64,000 bases of DNA from Algoriphagus aestuariicola (GTDB taxonomy: Bacteria > Bacteroidota > Bacteroidia > Cytophagales > Cyclobacteriaceae). Every line of letters starts with the position of its first letter. Position 1 is the first letter of the stretch. The position numbers and the translations under genes were made by a program. The notes under the pieces were generated by a model. The model was not told the DNA's origin and did not search any database. It worked only from the letters and a program-made list of their open reading frames with translations. Positions 60,851 to 64,000 of the stretch are shown piece after piece. The stretch is taken from NCBI RefSeq assembly GCF_017254835.1, contig NZ_JAFKCW010000002.1, positions 914,592 to 978,591 of the forward strand. Direction: 5' to 3'.

Positions 60851-63800
60851 TTACAGGGTAACTTGAAGACCAAGCAAGAAAGTAGTCGGCTTGGGGTACC
60901 CATGCCAGATCATACCTTGAGAAAACACGTTGTTTCCGTCACCGCCACGAATAGGCGTCTGCTCTGGGTCCCCTACCACATCATCACCTACTACCAGGAA
61001 GAAATTCTGAACGGTAGTATAAGCCCTTAATCTTGAAAGCTTGATCCTATTTACAATTTCAGTCGGGAAGGTGTAACCCAACAGGAGGTTTCGTCCTCTC
61101 AGGAAAGAACCATCCTTCACCCAATGGGAATCCACGTTGGTAACATAGCCCGCCCTTGTATCCCGGATCTCCGCAATAGGAGAATTTTGATTTTCCGGCG
61201 TCCAGGCAGTTAGTACAGATTTGTAGCTGTTTGCCAGGGCCTGGCGATCTTCGCTTGGGTGGAGCGTCATATCCAAGATGTCATTTCCTACAGAATAAGC
61301 CAGATCAACGGTCATATCCCAGTTTTTGAACCGGAAGTTGTTGATGAATGAGCCCCAGAAATCGGGGGATCCATTACCGATGATCATCCTGTCCGAATCG
61401 TTGATCGCTTTGTCCCCGTTGACATCAAGATACTTGATATCCCCAGGAAGCATGGTCAAGCCATTTCTATAGCTCACAAACTCCGCGGCTTCAGCTCTTT
61501 CGGCTTCGCTCCAAGTGCCTTCTCTCACTAAACCCCAGAAAGACCCTACCGGCTCGCCCACCCGGATGATGTTGGTTTGGTTGGTGAAGTTGGGACCACC
61601 GACTCCAAAGATATCCGCAGGAGTTGCAAGGGACAGCACCTTATTTCTGTTAGCAGAAACCATGAAGGTGGTATTCCATAGGAAGTGTTCCTTCTCCACG
61701 TTCACCGTGTTCAGGTTAAACTCGATCCCTTTGTTCTCCATGGATCCCACATTGCTTCGGATCACAGAGTATCCACTTGTTCTGGGTACCGGAGCATCCA
61801 ACAGCATATCCGTGGTCTTTCTGTAATATAGATCCAACTCCATCGCAATTCTGTTTTGGAACAACCCTAGTTCGATTCCAAAGTCAAATTGCGCCGTTTT
61901 CTCCCATCTCAGATCTGGGTTCGAAAGCCTGTTAAGGCCGGTTCCGCCAACTCTGGTTTCATTGTAGATGGCGGCATAATTAGAACTAAGCAGGGAAAGC
62001 GAGGAATAAGGAGGAATTTCTGAGTTGCCTGTCAATCCGTAGCTGGATCTCAGTTTCAAATTGGAAATCGTCGAGCTGGAGCTCATGAAATTTTCCTCTG
62101 AGACTTTCCAAGCCACTGCCGCAGAGGGGAAAAAGGCGTACTTGTTGTTTTCTCCGAATTTGGAAGATCCATCCGCTCTGCCGGTAAACGTGAAGAGGTA
62201 TTTTTCATCCAATATGTAATTCACCCGGGCGAAATAGGAGCTCATAGCGAAGCTGGAGGCACTGGAGCCCACTGCAGGAAGCTGGCTACCCGCTCCGAGA
62301 TTGTTGAAGGTAAAGTAGTCTGTGGAGAAGTTTTGGACGCTGGCTGCCATAGACACGAAGTCTGTTTCCTGCCAAGAGATTCCCAGCATGGCAGTCAAGC
62401 CGTGGCGTTCGGCAAAGACCTTGTTGTAGGTTAGGTAGTTTTCAAAAGACCAAAAGGTCTCTTTTCTCATACCCTTGGCGGCAGTACCATTTTGGGAAAT
62501 GGCCAGGGTTCGGGTTTGGGATTGATTCCTCTCCTGGGTCATGACGTTTACACCCAAGACACTCCGCATTTCCAACCCTTCCGCAAATTTGATGTTGGTA
62601 TAGACGCTACCCACAGTGGTCTGTGTATTCAAAATGTACTTAGTGCCATACAGTCTGTGCATGGAGCTCATGGTACCTTCCGCATAAGGATAATCCCTGT
62701 TGTTTGCGAAAGTTCCATCCTCATATTTCACCGGAAGGAATGGGAAGTCCTCCACGATCTGTCTAGCTACTGCGTCACCGGTATCCACCAGGTTTTCGGA
62801 CTGGTTGTTGTAGTTCAAGGTACCACCGACTTTCAGCCATTTTTTGACCTGATCATCAATGGTAAATCGGCCAGAATAGCGCTTCATGTAAGAAGTCTTG
62901 ATCAGACCCTGATCGTCTCTGAAACCCATGGAGAGGGAGTAGGTGGTACGCTCATTTCCTCCTTGGAATCCCAGCTGATGATTTTGGGAAAGACTATTTT
63001 GGGTGGTCTCCTTCAGCCAGTCGGTGTCGTATAGCGGCTGCTGGTTTGCATCGAAGATTCTCGGATCCGTTCTTCTCAAAGCAGGGTTGAGATAAGCCCA
63101 TTTTCCGGCCTCCCATCCTACTGGATCATATTTCTCCATATTTGCCCAAGCGAGGTCTTCCACTGCCAGGTATTCTTTTGCATTCAGTACTTCAGGTCTG
63201 TTGGGGCCGATTACGGGCACGCTCACATCTACATTGTAGGTCACTGTGCCTTCGCCGGATTTGCCTTTTTTGGTCGTTACCAAGATCACCCCGTTTGCAC
63301 CCCGGGAACCATAAATCGCAGTCGATGAGGCGTCTTTCAGTACTTCGACGGAAACGATATCGTTTGGATTGATGTAGTCGATGGCGTTGCTGGCCTGTTC
63401 CTGGTTACCCATGGGGAGCATGACCCCGTCCACTACATAGAGCGGGTTGTTGGAAGAGTTGATCGAGCTAAAACCCCTGATTCTCACGGTAGTTCTTCCT
63501 CCAGGTCGTCCTGAGTTGGTATTGACCTGAACGCCGGATACTCTTCCGGACAATGCCTGATTTAGTGATGGGGATGGTCTCTCGGCAAGGGATTCTGCAC
63601 CGACTTGGCCAACTGAACCTGTCAAATCAGACTTTTTCACCGTACCATATCCAATAACAAGGATCTCCTCGAGAGAGGTGGAGTCGACGTCCAACGTCAC
63701 GTTGATCACTGACTGCTGTCCCACGACTACGCTCTTGGGAGTGTATCCGATGTAGGAAAAGGACAGAGTAGCATCATCAGGTACCGTCAGGGTGTAATTG

Positions 63801-64000
63801 CCCTCAATATCGGTCACTGTTCCCAAGGTGGTACCCTCGACCAAAACCGTCGCTCCAGGAAGGGGTTGGTTGTTTTCGTCCAGCACTTTACCCGTCACGG
63901 TTTTGTCCATTGCTTCGGACACGCTGACCCGGTCTGCATTGGGATTGATATTGTCGGATTTCTTGACGTTGATGTTTTGATTGACTTGTTTAAACTCCAA
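60851..64000 (-). CDS. SusC/RagA-family TonB-dependent transporter (5' end outside window)
   Basis: At least 1049 residues of a SusC-type transporter are present. A CarboxypepD_reg-like domain (VTGKVLDENNQPLPGATVLV) precedes the plug (VIGYGTVKKSDLTGSVGQVG and VYVVDGVMLP-like NPLYVVDGVMLP), and the barrel ends in FLLGLQVTL. The first codon in the window is TTG (64000-63998) and the frame has no start before the edge, so the N-terminus including the signal peptide probably lies outside. It pairs with the SusD gene 27 bases downstream and powers uptake with TonB. Confidence 0.95.
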   Translation of the reverse strand: MEFKQVNQNINVKKSDNINPNADRVSVSEAMDKTVTGKVLDENNQPLPGATVLVEGTTLGTVTDIEGNYTLTVPDDATLSFSYIGYTPKSVVVGQQSVINVTLDVDSTSLEEILVIGYGTVKKSDLTGSVGQVGAESLAERPSPSLNQALSGRVSGVQVNTNSGRPGGRTTVRIRGFSSINSSNNPLYVVDGVMLPMGNQEQASNAIDYINPNDIVSVEVLKDASSTAIYGSRGANGVILVTTKKGKSGEGTVTYNVDVSVPVIGPNRPEVLNAKEYLAVEDLAWANMEKYDPVGWEAGKWAYLNPALRRTDPRIFDANQQPLYDTDWLKETTQNSLSQNHQLGFQGGNERTTYSLSMGFRDDQGLIKTSYMKRYSGRFTIDDQVKKWLKVGGTLNYNNQSENLVDTGDAVARQIVEDFPFLPVKYEDGTFANNRDYPYAEGTMSSMHRLYGTKYILNTQTTVGSVYTNIKFAEGLEMRSVLGVNVMTQERNQSQTRTLAISQNGTAAKGMRKETFWSFENYLTYNKVFAERHGLTAMLGISWQETDFVSMAASVQNFSTDYFTFNNLGAGSQLPAVGSSASSFAMSSYFARVNYILDEKYLFTFTGRADGSSKFGENNKYAFFPSAAVAWKVSEENFMSSSSTISNLKLRSSYGLTGNSEIPPYSSLSLLSSNYAAIYNETRVGGTGLNRLSNPDLRWEKTAQFDFGIELGLFQNRIAMELDLYYRKTTDMLLDAPVPRTSGYSVIRSNVGSMENKGIEFNLNTVNVEKEHFLWNTTFMVSANRNKVLSLATPADIFGVGGPNFTNQTNIIRVGEPVGSFWGLVREGTWSEAERAEAAEFVSYRNGLTMLPGDIKYLDVNGDKAINDSDRMIIGNGSPDFWGSFINNFRFKNWDMTVDLAYSVGNDILDMTLHPSEDRQALANSYKSVLTAWTPENQNSPIAEIRDTRAGYVTNVDSHWVKDGSFLRGRNLLLGYTFPTEIVNRIKLSRLRAYTTVQNFFLVVGDDVVGDPEQTPIRGGDGNNVFSQGMIWHGYPKPTTFLLGLQVTL

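Overview
The window reads as a chromosomal segment of a Bacteroidota bacterium, most likely order Cytophagales (Cyclobacteriaceae, Algoriphagus-like). Support comes from a SusC/SusD pair, a CarboxypepD_reg-plugged outer-membrane barrel, the Bacteroidota-type long urocanate hydratase, a short MenE, a MoaC-MogA fusion, a sigma/anti-sigma pair whose anti-sigma carries an outer-membrane barrel, and the near absence of Shine-Dalgarno sequences. The genus is inference. I saw no rRNA, tRNA, CRISPR array, insertion sequence or prophage structural gene.

Layout. 1-6 kb: histidine utilisation (hutH 3' part, hutI, hutU, hutG), with a Uma2-family gene on the opposite strand between hutU and hutG. 6-10 kb: a hydrolase, divergent menB and menE (menaquinone), a DUF2141 protein and a 2OG-Fe(II) oxygenase. 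10-13.7 kb: an accessory-looking patch with an orphan gene, two tandem TIR-transmembrane genes and a convergent XRE/S24 repressor translationally coupled to a small orphan. 14-21.5 kb: an outer-membrane barrel, a DinB gene divergent from a WYL regulator, small membrane proteins and tex. 21.6-27.3 kb: a TlpA-like thioredoxin, a GH95 alpha-L-fucosidase, an unknown membrane protein and a 597-residue Cys-rich protein of unknown function.

27.4-33.2 kb: one molybdenum-cofactor operon on the minus strand in the order moaA, moeA, TSUP permease, moaD, moeB/thiF-rhodanese, moaE, moaC-mogA. A molybdenum hydroxylase (iorA/iorB-like, 35.7-38.4 kb) lies nearby and is a plausible client. Around it are an aldo/keto reductase remnant, an exported DinB protein, an esterase and a DUF1593 protein. 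40-46.9 kb: a divergent pyruvate kinase, a DUF4397 lipoprotein, an MscS channel, and a lipoprotein / ECF sigma / dual-membrane anti-sigma operon. 47-55 kb: an HD-domain protein fused to a Pycsar-effector-like membrane module, an SdiA-regulated-type lipoprotein coupled to a 1212-residue phosphoesterase / kinase-like / Omp85 fusion, and a GAF protein. 55-64 kb: susC (partial), susD, a Gfo/Idh/MocA oxidoreductase, a GMC oxidoreductase and a gluconate-2-dehydrogenase-subunit-3-like protein, which together look like a system for import and periplasmic oxidation of a glycoside.

No complete, obviously new system is proven here. The best candidates are the phosphoesterase/kinase-like/Omp85 fusion, the HD-PycTM protein without a cyclase, the TIR-TM tandem pair, the sigma/dual-membrane anti-sigma operon, and the 597-residue unknown protein.
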